Of a stretch of 64,000 nt of DNA, positions 1 to 8,289 are shown piece after piece. Made by a program: the position numbers and the translations under genes. The stretch's first letter is position 1. Every line of letters begins with the position of its first letter. Source of the DNA: Rariloculus sp963665575 (GTDB lineage Bacteria; Pseudomonadota; Gammaproteobacteria; Steroidobacterales; Rariloculaceae); contig CAXXDW010000006.1 in the NCBI GenBank assembly GCA_963665575.2, positions 372,001 to 436,000 on the forward strand. The letters are read 5' to 3'. The notes under the pieces are model-generated. The model was given only the letters and a program-made list of their open reading frames with translations, was not told where the DNA came from and ran no database searches.

Positions 1-1474
1 GGCCGCGGGCCACCGGATCCCAGCCGAGCAACGCGCCGCGATCCGCAAACAGCGCGTCCTCGCGGGCGGAGACCTCCGCGCGCTGCGCGGGCGAGAAGGC
101 CCGGAACGTCCCGGTGTTCGTGCCGATCGCGGTCGGCGTGAAATCAGGATCAGCGAGATAGGCCGACATCGAGTGCCGCGAGCCGAAATAGACAAGCCCG
201 GTGTTCGGGTTGAACGACATCGGCTGCCAGTTGTGCGCTCCGCGACCTGTCGGAGTGACAAACGCGATCTCACCCGTGTCGTCGTAGCGCGCTTCGAGAT
301 TCTCGACCGGCCGGCCGGTCGCGGGATCGACGTGGCTCGCCCAGTTCACGGGCGCGAAGGCGTCGGCGGAAATGAGTTCGCCGGTCGCGGCATCGAGCAC
401 GTAGAAGAACCCGTTCTTGGGCGCCTGCATGACGACGCGGCGCATCCCGCCTTCCGACCCCGGTTCGAAATCGAGGTCGGCGATCATGATCGGCTGCGTC
501 GCCGTGAAGTCCCAGGTCTCGCCCGGCGTCGTCTGGTAGTGCCAGACATAGGCGCCGTTGTCCGGGTCGACTGCAACGATCGAGGCGAGGAACAGATTGT
601 CGCCGCCGCCCGGGCTCCTGAGCGAACGGTTCCAGGGGCTGCCGTTGCCGACGCCGACAAAGACCAGGTCCGTCACTGGATCGTAGACGATCGCGTCCCA
701 GACCGTACCTCCGCCGCCAAGCTGCCACCATTCGCCGTTCCAGGTCCGCGCGGCCATCTCCATGGCTTCGTTCTCGAAGCCGTCCGCGGGATTGCCGGGC
801 ACCGTGTAGAACCGCCAGTCAAGTTCGCCCGTCTCCGCGTCGTAGGCCGAAACGTAACCGCGCACACCAAACTCGCCGCCCGAATTGCCGACGAGCACGC
901 GGCCCTTGACGACACGCACGGCGCCCGTGGTCGAGTACCGTTGGCTCCGGTCGATCGTGTAGACGTCCCAGACTGCCTCTCCCGTCGCTGCGTCAATTGC
1001 GACGAGCCGGCCGTCGAGCGTCCCGACGTAGATCTTGCCGTCCCACGCCGCGACGCCGCGGTTGACCATGCCGCAACAGACGTTGAGCGCCCATTCGCGT
1101 GGCACCTCGGGATCGTAACGCCACAGTTGCTCGCCCGTGGCCGCGTCGTAGGCGAACACGTTGCTCCACGAAGAGCTCAGGTAGATCACGCCGTCAACGA
1201 CGATGGGCGTCGCTTCCTGGCCGCGGTTCAGCGGAATGTCGGCGTACCAGGCGAGGCCGAGTTCTCCGATGTTTTCGGTGGTGATCCGGTCGAGAGGGCT
1301 GTAGCGCTGCTCGTCATAGGTGCGTCCGTACGAGAGCCAATTGCCGGGCTCGGCATCGGCCGCAAGCAGGCGCGCCTCGTTGACGGCCGCCGGTCCGCGC
1401 AGGTCTGAGTCCTGGGCCGAAGCGGTCGTGCCGAGCGCCGCAATCGCCGCTGCCAGGATTCCGATGGTGCGCAT
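1..1474 (-). CDS. PQQ-dependent alcohol dehydrogenase (quinoprotein), 3' end outside window
   Basis: Periplasmic quinoprotein of the methanol/ethanol dehydrogenase family, oxidising an alcohol with pyrroloquinoline quinone. The first 491 residues lie in the window and the C-terminus runs off the left edge, so a fused cytochrome c domain cannot be judged. Residues 1-20 form a Sec signal peptide ending in ASA. Repeated A-A-T-G-E motifs mark the eight-bladed propeller. A vicinal Cys-Cys pair (residues 133-134, NVCCGM), which forms the disulfide ring next to PQQ in this family, is present. The PGETWDFTATQ motif supplies the expected catalytic Asp. The ATG at 1474 is preceded by a strong GGGAGGAA ribosome-binding site. 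The gene diverges from the heme-protein gene at 1703. The substrate is not predictable from sequence. Confidence 0.93.
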   Translation of the reverse strand, partial: MRTIGILAAAIAALGTTASAQDSDLRGPAAVNEARLLAADAEPGNWLSYGRTYDEQRYSPLDRITTENIGELGLAWYADIPLNRGQEATPIVVDGVIYLSSSWSNVFAYDAATGEQLWRYDPEVPREWALNVCCGMVNRGVAAWDGKIYVGTLDGRLVAIDAATGEAVWDVYTIDRSQRYSTTGAVRVVKGRVLVGNSGGEFGVRGYVSAYDAETGELDWRFYTVPGNPADGFENEAMEMAARTWNGEWWQLGGGGTVWDAIVYDPVTDLVFVGVGNGSPWNRSLRSPGGGDNLFLASIVAVDPDNGAYVWHYQTTPGETWDFTATQPIMIADLDFEPGSEGGMRRVVMQAPKNGFFYVLDAATGELISADAFAPVNWASHVDPATGRPVENLEARYDDTGEIAFVTPTGRGAHNWQPMSFNPNTGLVYFGSRHSMSAYLADPDFTPTAIGTNTGTFRAFSPAQRAEVSAREDALFADRGALLGWDPVARG

Positions 1475-1702
1475 GACAATTCCTCCCGCGGGGCGAATCG
1501 CTGACCCGCCTCGCTCGACCATTCTAGTCGGCGGCCGTTCTTTCACCAGCCCGGCGATGCGATGGGATTGGCGAAGTCGGCAATTGCGTGGGGAAGAGCG
1601 AACTTCCGAGGACCGATTGTCGAACGGGCCACTGCGTGCGCCCTGCTCTATCATGGATGTCTGCGCCGGTATTCAGGATCGTTCACAAGTGGGCTCGACA
1701 AT

Positions 1703-2257
1703 ATGAAGCGAAAACCGCTGTTGGCACTTTGGCTCCTTGTGACACTTCCTGCCGCGGCTCAGGACGATGAGCGTCTGGCCCTGTCGCGCGATGCCGCGAT
1801 GCGGCTCGGCCAGGAGCTCAGCGCAACCCTGCTTGCCGCGGTCGGAACCGATGGACCGGTTGAAGCCATACGGGTCTGCAGTATCGAGGCCTCCCCCATC
1901 GCCGCAGGGATGTCCGAACAGGCCGGCGCCAGCGTCGGCCGCACGGCGCTGCGACTGCGCAACCCGGACAATGCGCCTGACGAAGACGCGCGTGCCGTGC
2001 TGACCATGTTCGAACGCGATCTGGCGGCCGGCGCGATGGCACCGCCCCGGCACTTCGAGGCGCGGCCCGACGGCAGCGCCCGCTACATGAGCGCCATCGT
2101 CACCCAACCCCTCTGCCTGACCTGTCACGGTTCCGAAATCGCGCCGGAAGTCGCCACGGAGATTGCCCGGCACTATCCCGAGGATCAGGCGACCGGGTTC
2201 GCGGCGGGGGATTTGCGCGGGGCGTTCTTGGTCGAGTGGCCAGCTCCTGAAGAATAA
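1703..2257 (+). CDS. Secreted DUF3365 (Tll0287-like) c-type heme protein
   Basis: Small periplasmic heme protein of 184 residues. The start at 1703 (MKRKPLLALW) gives a clean signal peptide ending PAAAQ; the frame is open further upstream but that part has no signal-peptide character. The mature domain fits the DUF3365/Tll0287-like family: an N-terminal helix, a conserved R-V-C-S-I near residue 57, an R-N-P-x-N-x-P-D motif, and one CxxCH heme site (LCLTCHGSE) near the C-terminus. Members are thought to sense redox or gas ligands through a PAS-like heme pocket; no enzymatic role is established. It is transcribed divergently from the quinoprotein gene, which may hint at shared control, but there is no direct evidence for that. 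Confidence 0.8.
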   Translation: MKRKPLLALWLLVTLPAAAQDDERLALSRDAAMRLGQELSATLLAAVGTDGPVEAIRVCSIEASPIAAGMSEQAGASVGRTALRLRNPDNAPDEDARAVLTMFERDLAAGAMAPPRHFEARPDGSARYMSAIVTQPLCLTCHGSEIAPEVATEIARHYPEDQATGFAAGDLRGAFLVEWPAPEE

Positions 2258-2261
2258 GTAT

Positions 2262-2286
2262 TTGATAAGAATGTATTATTTATCAA
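2262..2286. repeat. AT-rich inverted repeat after the DUF3365 gene
   Basis: TTGATAA at 2262-2268 and TTATCAA at 2280-2286 form a perfect 7-base inverted repeat around an 11-base AT spacer, just after the stop codon. The weak stem and absent T-run make it a poor terminator, so a protein-binding site is equally possible. It lies in the AT-rich strip that separates the heme gene from brnA (2258-2463), where no gene was seen. Confidence 0.4.
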
Positions 2287-2463
2287 GACTGATTGGTGGC
2301 CTGAACGCTGGATTCAGCCTTTGGCAAGCAATCTGAAACTGAATTGCTTGCAGCCCCAGCGCACCCATGCGCACGTGTGTCGTGAAACTTCTCCGGAACT
2401 TCTCGACCCCGGTACGTCTTGCAGAATTTTCAGCCTACGGTCGCGCCGACATACCGGTCCGTG

Positions 2464-2724
2464 CTATCGGCGCCGGCCTTGCGCGCGAACGTAGCTTTCG
2501 AGCACGCGGTTGATACGCGTCTGGTAGCCCTTTCCGGACGCTTTGAAATAGGCCAGTACCGAACGCTTCACGCGCAAGGTGATCTGCTCGGTGAGATCCG
2601 GCTTGACGAGCGTTGCCTGCTGCCAGAACGCGTCGTCCAACTCGGCGACATCGCTGAAGTCGATGCTTTCATCGTTCGTGGCCGCGATCTCGGCGGGTGT
2701 AAGCGCTCTATCGTATTCGTTCAT
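2464..2724 (-). CDS. brnA: BrnA family antitoxin
   Basis: Antitoxin of the type II BrnT/BrnA module, 86 residues. The start at 2724 (MNEYDRALTPAEIAA) is chosen because the longer in-frame extension lies inside the toxin gene and is unlike BrnA. The C-terminal half (residues about 45-86, with KPDLTEQITLRVKRSVLAYFKASGKGYQ) is the ribbon-helix-helix DNA-binding region typical of COG3514. Known BrnA proteins bind and neutralise BrnT and repress their own promoter. The start codon overlaps the end of brnT by 17 bases, so the two are probably translationally coupled, with the usual toxin-first order. Confidence 0.92.
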   Translation of the reverse strand: MNEYDRALTPAEIAATNDESIDFSDVAELDDAFWQQATLVKPDLTEQITLRVKRSVLAYFKASGKGYQTRINRVLESYVRAQGRRR

Positions 2725-2980
2725 GATAAGCCTGCCTTTCCTTACGGGACGCCGGACGGGCGGAGATCGAGCGAATGCGGCCGTCTCGATCCGTGTGAGC
2801 AACTACGACCACCGCCACGTTGTCCACTCTCCCGATACTGACATGACGAAGCTCGCCGTAGTTTCTCCGCTCATCGAGCCAGGTGAGAACGGGTCCGGCA
2901 AAGATGCGTTGCGCCGTTTCGAAGCTGACACCGTGCTTTCGGATGTTGGCCTGGTTCTTGGCTTCGTCCCATTCAAACAT
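2708..2980 (-). CDS. brnT: BrnT family ribonuclease toxin
   Basis: Toxin of a type II module, 90 residues, about the standard BrnT length. The opening MFEWDEAKNQANIRKHGVSF carries the family hallmark: W-D-x-x-K, then the N-x-x-K-H-G-V-x-F motif. The RELE-like fold continues with the ...ISARPASRKERQAYHE C-terminal helix, where BrnT proteins carry catalytic Arg and the conserved E-R-x-x-Y. BrnT cleaves RNA and slows growth until bound by BrnA. The gene lies 85 bases after the DUF6152 stop on the same strand but has its own operator-like palindrome directly upstream, so independent autoregulated expression is likely. The local AT richness suggests recent acquisition. Confidence 0.93.
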   Translation of the reverse strand: MFEWDEAKNQANIRKHGVSFETAQRIFAGPVLTWLDERRNYGELRHVSIGRVDNVAVVVVAHTDRDGRIRSISARPASRKERQAYHERIR

Positions 2981-2985
2981 TATTG

Positions 2986-3020
2986 CCGTATTGTAGCTAT
3001 ATTTTGTAGTTACAACACGG
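2986..3020 (-). promoter_or_regulatory. Predicted brnTA promoter/operator
   Basis: CCGTATTGTA (2986-2995) and TACAACACGG (3011-3020) are inverted repeats matching at 9 of 10 positions around a 15-base AT-rich spacer, ending 6 bases before the brnT start. A smaller palindrome TTGTA-GT-TACAA (3004-3015) overlaps the right arm. On the minus strand a TACAAT box in this segment could serve as the -10 element. This fits the known autorepression of brnTA operons by BrnA; the binding itself is inferred. Confidence 0.55.
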
Positions 3021-3027
3021 TAAACGC

Positions 3028-3042
3028 AACCTGTTTCAGGTT
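3028..3042 (-). terminator. Short palindrome between DUF6152 gene and brnT
   Basis: AACCTG-TTT-CAGGTT is a perfect 6-base stem with a 3-base loop, 24 bases after the DUF6152 stop codon. It could act as a weak terminator for the upstream minus-strand run, but there is no U-tract. It might also be part of the brnTA control region. Confidence 0.3.
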
Positions 3043-3065
3043 CGTGTCAGCGGGCGACTCCGAAA

Positions 3066-3494
3066 CTACCGAAAGCCCTCTTCCCGCAAGGGACCGGGGT
3101 CCTGCACCCAGAACACTTCGCCGTTCTCGCGTGTCACGATCTGCACGTACAGCCGCTTTTCGATCTCGAAGGCGAGGTTGCCTTCCACCGTGAGCCGCTC
3201 GCCGACCTTCACGGAGTCGGGGAGCCAACCGCCCCGGCGGAGAAAGCTCGTATTCTGGGTCTCCAGTTCCCAGATATCCTCCGTGCCGTCCTCGCCCGTA
3301 ACGCTGAGGTAGAGCCGCGAGTGCGGGTTCTGGTACAGGACTTCCGTGACGACGCCCTCGATGGTCGTGCGTGCGTTTACGTCATAGACCGACGTAAACG
3401 AATGATGAGCGATGGCGAGCGCCGGCAGCCAGCAGCCGGCAAGCAACGCGAAACCGCCCAGACCGGGCAGACCGCGAAATTGCTTGCTTCCCAT
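3066..3494 (-). CDS. Secreted DUF6152 family protein
   Basis: Secreted protein of 142 residues, function unknown. The ATG at 3494 is preferred over a TTG ten codons upstream because it yields a signal peptide (MGSKQFRGLPG... ending in AIA) directly before the AHHSF motif that opens mature DUF6152 proteins. The rest of the domain is recognisable: G-V-V-x-E-V-x-x-x-N-P-H-S near residue 60, and a small beta-rich body resembling an OB fold. The start overlaps the stop of the upstream gene as TGATG, so translation is probably coupled. The same domain appears fused to the partner domain in a single gene at 59673-60830, which supports a working partnership between the two. Confidence 0.8.
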   Translation of the reverse strand: MGSKQFRGLPGLGGFALLAGCWLPALAIAHHSFTSVYDVNARTTIEGVVTEVLYQNPHSRLYLSVTGEDGTEDIWELETQNTSFLRRGGWLPDSVKVGERLTVEGNLAFEIEKRLYVQIVTRENGEVFWVQDPGPLREEGFR

Positions 3495-5242
3495 CACTCG
3501 TAAAGATACTCCGAGACGACGCAAACATACTCGAAGATTTCACCATCGGGCATGAGCGTGAGCCGCCGGGCCACTTCGACCGGTTCGGAATAATAGACGG
3601 GATCAGACAGGACAAGCTCGACAGCGATCTCGTCGTCGGACGCGTTGAGCGTGTAGCGTTCCGTGACCTGTGCCTGCTCCGAGTACGGGACGCCTTCAGG
3701 CCTGAACCAGCCCTCCCGAAATCCGGTCGTCTCGACGACCAGCGTCGCGCCCTCCCAGCGGCCGACCGAGTGCCCCATGATGCTTGGGTACAGCGTCTCG
3801 GGATGGCCGCGGCCGTCGATGAAGATACGGCGCACTTCGTGCTGGAGCTCGTAGAGGAAGGTTGCACGATCCTCACTCTGCAGGATCTCGACCGGAAAAG
3901 GTGCCGTGATGGTCTGGCCGAAGTGGTGAACGGTGCATGCCTCGACTGCATCGGGAGCGCGCTTGCTCGCGTGCTTTTCGCGGCCGTCAGGAGTGAACGG
4001 CAGATCCTCGATCGACCAGTTGCCGCGATCCTGCATCCAGATTCCGCTGAGGTTGGGCGGCGGTCCGGCAACCGCTCGATCTGTCCCGCCGGACAACGAT
4101 CCTGCATTCGCTGGATCCGTCACGCCGGGCGGCGATCCGGCATCCTGTCGATCCGCCCCCGCGGGCGGCGAGCCGGAGCGCGTTCGATCCGTCCCGTCGG
4201 GCGAATCGGCCTGACCGGCCAGCGCCATGGCGTTGACCCGCACTGGCGACCATGCCATGCCGTCCGGGGAGTCGTGGTTGTCGATCAGCACGCGCCGACT
4301 GCCGAGCCCTTCCGCGAGGTCGTAGACCTGTATTAGCCCTGCCCCGGGGTCGGCGACAAACGCCGTCCCGTCGTGGATCAGGGCGCCGAAATTGCCCTCG
4401 AAGGGCTCGCCCGGCAGCGGCACCTCGGCAACAAGTGTTCTCGCATTCACGTCCCACAGGCGGACGAACCGCGGCACCGGCGATTGCCGGCCGCCACCAT
4501 TGGGCACGATGGCGAAGCCGTCCGGGCCCATTTCGATCCTGCCGGAGAACGGCCGCGACTCAAGCGTCGCCACAACCTCGAGCGCTTCTGCATCGATGAC
4601 GGAAATCGTCTCCTCGCGCCGATTTGCAACCCAGATCTCGCTGCCGTCGGCGCTGACGTCGATCCCCTCTGCGCCGAGTCCCGTCTCGATCACGACCGGG
4701 TCGCGCTCCTCGTCAAGGAAGATCACCGACAGCGTACCTTCAGCCCCGCGGCTCGTCACATAGGCCCGCGAGCCGTCCGGGCTCAACCGCACCATGTGAC
4801 CGTCGCGACCGCCTGTTGAATAGGTGCGCACGACGCTTCGCGTTTCGAGATCCACGAGCGCAAGCAAATCCGATTCCTGCATGGTCGCGACCGCGTGGCG
4901 CCCGTCGGGCAGGAACAAAGGCGTGTGCGGACGGGAGTTCGGGCCGAGGTCGATCCGCGCTTCTATGCTCGCGCTCGCAACGTCGATCAAAACGATGTGC
5001 TGCCCGTGATTGTCCTCCGGCCCGTACTCTCCGGTCAGCGCCTTCGTGCCGTCCGGCGAAACTGCAACCTCGTGCGGAATGATGGGACCGATCGGAACGC
5101 GGGCGATCTCAACGCCAGCCGCAAGGTCGATAAACGAGATGCTGCCGCCCGTACGATTGGCGACGATCAGTGTTCCGTCGAGCGCCAGCGCGCCTGAGCA
5201 AGCCAGGGACAGTAGCAGGAAAGCCAACCTGAATTTCGCCAT
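3494..5242 (-). CDS. Secreted YVTN-type beta-propeller fused to a GHSVGRWEG-domain protein
   Basis: Two-domain secreted protein of 582 residues with no assigned reaction. The start at 5242 (MAKFRLAFLLLSLACSGALA) gives a clean signal peptide; the frame is open upstream but without coding character. Residues about 20-335 form a beta-propeller of the YVTN / surface-layer type (repeats such as VSPDGTKALTGEYG, LSPDGSRAYVTSRG, DVSADGSEIWVANRR). Residues 345-396 are a Gly/Ser/Pro/Asp linker encoded by a 36-base tandem repeat. Residues 397-582 are an uncharacterised domain starting NLSGIW and containing GHSVGRWEGATLVVETTGF, shared with the proteins at 59673 and, more distantly, 5471 and 6374. It is coupled to the downstream DUF6152 gene by TGATG. 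Confidence 0.8.
   Translation of the reverse strand: MAKFRLAFLLLSLACSGALALDGTLIVANRTGGSISFIDLAAGVEIARVPIGPIIPHEVAVSPDGTKALTGEYGPEDNHGQHIVLIDVASASIEARIDLGPNSRPHTPLFLPDGRHAVATMQESDLLALVDLETRSVVRTYSTGGRDGHMVRLSPDGSRAYVTSRGAEGTLSVIFLDEERDPVVIETGLGAEGIDVSADGSEIWVANRREETISVIDAEALEVVATLESRPFSGRIEMGPDGFAIVPNGGGRQSPVPRFVRLWDVNARTLVAEVPLPGEPFEGNFGALIHDGTAFVADPGAGLIQVYDLAEGLGSRRVLIDNHDSPDGMAWSPVRVNAMALAGQADSPDGTDRTRSGSPPAGADRQDAGSPPGVTDPANAGSLSGGTDRAVAGPPPNLSGIWMQDRGNWSIEDLPFTPDGREKHASKRAPDAVEACTVHHFGQTITAPFPVEILQSEDRATFLYELQHEVRRIFIDGRGHPETLYPSIMGHSVGRWEGATLVVETTGFREGWFRPEGVPYSEQAQVTERYTLNASDDEIAVELVLSDPVYYSEPVEVARRLTLMPDGEIFEYVCVVSEYLYE
4055..4210. repeat. 36-bp tandem repeat encoding an interdomain linker
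   Basis: Four 36-base units (4055-4090, 4091-4126, 4127-4162, 4163-4198) plus a 12-base partial unit lie in frame inside the propeller-fusion gene. Each begins close to GGGCGGCGATCCGG. They encode a degenerate 12-residue repeat rich in Gly, Ser, Pro and Asp. The length is a multiple of three, so copy number can change without breaking the frame. Confidence 0.9.
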
Positions 5243-5312
5243 GTCCGGATTGTACGGCCAATCGTCGATGACACCCCGGTGAGCGTGGCAAACGCTAATA
5301 CGGCGCGAGTGT

Positions 5313-5332
5313 CGAAACGGCCGTTTCGGCCG
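5313..5332. promoter_or_regulatory. Overlapping perfect palindromes upstream of the propeller gene
   Basis: CGAAACGGCCGTTTCG (5313-5328) is a perfect 16-base palindrome. It overlaps a hairpin CGGCCG-TTT-CGGCCG (5318-5332). Both lie in the 228-base space between the gene at 5471 and the start at 5242 on the minus strand. A repressor site or a weak terminator are both possible. Confidence 0.4.
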
Positions 5333-5470
5333 CAGCGTTTGACAGCCACGCAATTGCGTGAGACGCCGGAACCTGCGCACAGACACACAAACTGCGACGC
5401 GAATGTGGGCCGCCGGGCGAACGCAGCGGCGCGTTACTACCGACTCCGAGAAGGTGCCTGCGCAACGCTG

Positions 5471-6367
5471 CTAAAGGCAACTCAGGAAGTCGTGGCAGCC
5501 GCAGTAGACCTCGCACACTTCCGGCTGGGGGAACTCGGCCTCCGGCATCCCATCGCGGTATTCCGGGTACATGCGCTCGGCTCCGCCGCGAAGCACTTCA
5601 TCAGGAAGGCCGTACCACTCCGCCATCAGGCTCAGGTTCGGATTCTCGCCGGGCAGATGGTGCGGGATGCTGTCGGGCGTGACCGGCGGAAGCTCGGTCA
5701 CGTATTCGCAGTAGAACTGGCGGACCTGCTGGCCCGGATCGAGGTACCAGTTCTGGCTCCTGACGAGCGGCTCGGTGAAGAACACCGGGTCGTCGACCAC
5801 CGTCACGACGGTAAGGACGCCTCCATGGCGCATCCAGTGCTCGGTCACGGTGCGCCGGTCGCTGCTTGGCACGCCGTTGCGGCGATGGTAGTTGGTCTTC
5901 AGATGCGTGGTCGTGATCGTCAGCCGGTTGCCGTTCCAGGCGCCCGTCGAGAACCCCTGGAAGGTGTGCTCGGCGTGAGCCGGCGGATGCGGACGTCCGT
6001 CGAGCCAGATGACGCGCTCGCTGCCCCAGGCCGGCATGTAGGTACGAAACGCGATCAATTCCCGGTGCTGGGGATCGAACTCGTTGGTCACGCGCATATT
6101 GCCGAGGCCGCGCATGCCGTAGTCGGACGAATGCGGCCGGCATTGATACTGCATCACCATCGAGATGCGGTCGGCATCCCAGGAATCGGACTGCAGGCGC
6201 GCCGCGTCGTTCATCGGCAAGCCCATGTAGTCACCGAGCTCCGGACCCGGAATGCGCTCGGGGGCGTCCTCGTGATAGGTGGGCGCCCACTCCCCGGAGA
6301 AGTCCACCTGGGCGACGACCATGGGGCTTGCTACCGCGAGCGTCGTCAGAAGGGCAAAGCGTTTCAT
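5471..6367 (-). CDS. Secreted protein of unknown function (DFSGEW/WNGN domain)
   Basis: Secreted protein of 298 residues with an N-terminal signal peptide (MKRFALLTTLAVASPMVVAQ). The mature part starts VDFSGEWAP, a motif recurring as L-S-G-I-W or L-T-G-T-W in neighbouring proteins, and includes IWLDGRPHPP and GAWNGNRLTITTTHLK. The latter corresponds to the GRWEG-x-x-L-V-V-x-T strand of the C-terminal domain at 3494-5242. The C-terminus ends in a cysteine-rich tail (EVCEVYCGCHDFLSCL), which may form disulfides. No catalytic motif is obvious. It starts only 6 bases after the preceding minus-strand gene and probably shares its transcript. Such proteins often occur beside quinoproteins and DUF6152 proteins in gammaproteobacteria; the role is unknown. 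Confidence 0.75.
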   Translation of the reverse strand: MKRFALLTTLAVASPMVVAQVDFSGEWAPTYHEDAPERIPGPELGDYMGLPMNDAARLQSDSWDADRISMVMQYQCRPHSSDYGMRGLGNMRVTNEFDPQHRELIAFRTYMPAWGSERVIWLDGRPHPPAHAEHTFQGFSTGAWNGNRLTITTTHLKTNYHRRNGVPSSDRRTVTEHWMRHGGVLTVVTVVDDPVFFTEPLVRSQNWYLDPGQQVRQFYCEYVTELPPVTPDSIPHHLPGENPNLSLMAEWYGLPDEVLRGGAERMYPEYRDGMPEAEFPQPEVCEVYCGCHDFLSCL

Positions 6368-6373
6368 GCTCTC

Positions 6374-7177
6374 TTACCTCGCCGAGCAGGCCACCGGATC
6401 GAAACGGTCATCGTTCGCTTCCTTTCTGAAGTCGCTGCTCGTGATGAACGCACCGCTCAGGTAGGTCGGATCCGTGACCACCGTCGTGACCGTGAACCAC
6501 TCGTCGCCGTTTGCTTGCACGTGATGGTCGAAATACTCCTCGAGCACGGCGTCCTCGCTGAAGGGCGGACCGTTGCGCCGCAGATAGCCCGGCAACAGGT
6601 TCGTCGTCGTGACTTCGAGCGAGCGCGGTTGCTGGCCGATCCTGCCGGAGAAAAGGGTGAAGGCGTCCGGCTGACCGATGCCCTGCGCCGGGCGTTCCCA
6701 GTTGGCCACCGAAAAGCCTTGCCGGCTGCGCGGCTCGCTCGCCTCGGCCGCTACGTCGAACCGAAGCAGCCGCGTCTGCATGCCCTGGTCCGTCTCGATC
6801 ATCAGGGTCTCGTCGTCCTGCCAACTGATCCGCACACGCCCCGGAATCCGCAAAATGGCCGGCGCGCCAAAGGCCTTGCACTCGAGCCCCGCCGCCGCGT
6901 CCGCGTCCGGGTCCCACTCGAGACCGACCTGACGCCCCTCGGTATTGAGCGGAATGCTCGCGAAGTCGCCGCGGGCCGGCGTCACCATGCGCCAGCGCCA
7001 GTCCTCGCTGACGACCGAAACCCAGGTGCCCGTGAGATCGACGGGTGCCGCCTCGCGGGCCGTCACAGGCTCGGCAGGCGGGCCGCTTCCGGGGCGCTGG
7101 GCCAACGCGGGCGCGGCCAGACAAAGTACGGCGGCGATTCCGCCGATCCCGACCCGTGTCAGCGTGGCGAGTGTCAT
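6374..7177 (-). CDS. Secreted protein of unknown function, relative of the 5471 gene
   Basis: Secreted protein of 267 residues from the proposed start at 7177 (MTLATLTRVGIGGIAAVLCLAAPALAQ), which gives a well-formed signal peptide. An alternative ATG at 7246 adds 23 basic residues and would nearly touch the upstream stop. The mature part contains VDLTGTWVSVVSEDWRWRM and SLEVTTTNLLPGYLRRNG, the same layout as the next gene downstream (two strands, then ...RRNGVP/PFSED... and an E-Y/H-W helix). The pair is therefore a likely ancient tandem duplication. It sits between a metallo-beta-lactamase-fold gene and its paralogue in a tight minus-strand operon. The function is unknown. Confidence 0.72.
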   Translation of the reverse strand: MTLATLTRVGIGGIAAVLCLAAPALAQRPGSGPPAEPVTAREAAPVDLTGTWVSVVSEDWRWRMVTPARGDFASIPLNTEGRQVGLEWDPDADAAAGLECKAFGAPAILRIPGRVRISWQDDETLMIETDQGMQTRLLRFDVAAEASEPRSRQGFSVANWERPAQGIGQPDAFTLFSGRIGQQPRSLEVTTTNLLPGYLRRNGPPFSEDAVLEEYFDHHVQANGDEWFTVTTVVTDPTYLSGAFITSSDFRKEANDDRFDPVACSAR

Positions 7178-7249
7178 CGCACCGCCGACGCTGTTCGTTG
7201 GCCGGTGGGGATTACGAATCCTGTTCCGGAGCAGCTTGCCGTTCATGAC

Positions 7250-8278
7250 TCACTGTGCCTGGGCGAGGCTCATGTAGATCGACTCGACCAACGCTTCGCC
7301 GTCTCCGTCGAATTCGGTGTCGTAGTCGCGTGTCGGCCGCGCTGCCTGGATGTCCTGCAGGTCCATGTCCTTGCCCATGAGATCGCGAACCCGGTCGCGC
7401 ACCACGGCCACCATGTTGCGGTACTCGACGACATCGGCCTCGTTGCAGAGCCGCCCGCTTCCCGGAATGATCCGCGTGCCGCCGTCTTGCAGGTTTCTCG
7501 GCACCGCGAGATCGAGCACGTGGTTGAGCGCCCGCAGCAGCCCCTGCACGCTCCCGCCGCGCTCGACGTCGATGATCGGATAGCGGCCCGGGACGAACAG
7601 GTCGCCGACCGCGATCGTGTCGGACTTTCGGAACAGCACGATGCTGTCGCCGTCGGAATGCGCGTTCGGCTCGTGGATGATGAACACCGGCTCGTCATTG
7701 AAGAAGATGTCCTTGAAAGGCAGGAAGTAGACCGTGCGCGGCACGCCTTCGGGCGGAAAGCCGCTCGACTCGAGTTCGAACAGGCGCAGCATGACGTTTT
7801 CGTGGGCCACGAGCGTCGCTCCGGCGACTTCGCCGGGCGCAAGCGCCGGTGTCGCACCGAATTCGCCGAGCGCGGAGAGCTCCGCGTTCCCGCCGGTATG
7901 GTGCAGGTCCGCGCTCGTGTTGATGATGTAGCGCACCGGCGCGCTCGTGACCTCGCCGATCGTCTCGACGATTCGCTCGGCGAGTCCGCCGCCCATGGCG
8001 TTGACGAGCATGACGCCATCGCTGCCGATCTGCACGGCGATGTTGCCGGCGTCCCCGCCGTGGAGCATGTGGACATTGCCCTGCACGTGGAGGAGGTCGA
8101 GTTCGACATCCGCGGGTTGTGCGTGTGCGGCTGCCCCCATGCACGCACTGCCGGCAAGCCATGCCATTGCGATGAATGCACCATTGGGCTTCGGGCGCTT
8201 GCGCCTGGTCGCCTGCCCATCCGCGACCGTCCAGCGGCAGCCGGGCCGGTATTTGATGTTGTTTTCCCGGGCGCTCAT
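7250..8278 (-). CDS. Metallo-beta-lactamase-fold protein with degenerate metal site
   Basis: Exported protein of 342 residues with the MBL fold but an altered active site. Where active members have N-T-H-x-H-x-D-H-T-G-G-N, this protein reads NTSADLHHTGGN (residues 120-131), so two metal-binding His and the Asp are replaced. The usual P-G-H-G motif reads PGSGRL. The HSDGDSIV His is retained. A double-zinc hydrolase is therefore unlikely; a binding or regulatory role, or different metal use, is possible. The hydrophobic segment at about residues 35-53 is a signal peptide with a long, basic n-region, so the true start may be internal. A good promoter ends only 11 bases upstream of the ATG. The gene diverges from a second MBL-fold gene at 8464. 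Confidence 0.82.
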   Translation of the reverse strand: MSARENNIKYRPGCRWTVADGQATRRKRPKPNGAFIAMAWLAGSACMGAAAHAQPADVELDLLHVQGNVHMLHGGDAGNIAVQIGSDGVMLVNAMGGGLAERIVETIGEVTSAPVRYIINTSADLHHTGGNAELSALGEFGATPALAPGEVAGATLVAHENVMLRLFELESSGFPPEGVPRTVYFLPFKDIFFNDEPVFIIHEPNAHSDGDSIVLFRKSDTIAVGDLFVPGRYPIIDVERGGSVQGLLRALNHVLDLAVPRNLQDGGTRIIPGSGRLCNEADVVEYRNMVAVVRDRVRDLMGKDMDLQDIQAARPTRDYDTEFDGDGEALVESIYMSLAQAQ

Positions 8279-8289
8279 TGCTGCTAGCT

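Noticed and set aside
5279..8287. A 1002-codon open frame on the plus strand
   Set aside because: It is antisense to three well-supported minus-strand genes with signal peptides and family motifs; the product is Arg/His-rich with no domain, as expected for the complement of GC-rich coding sequence.
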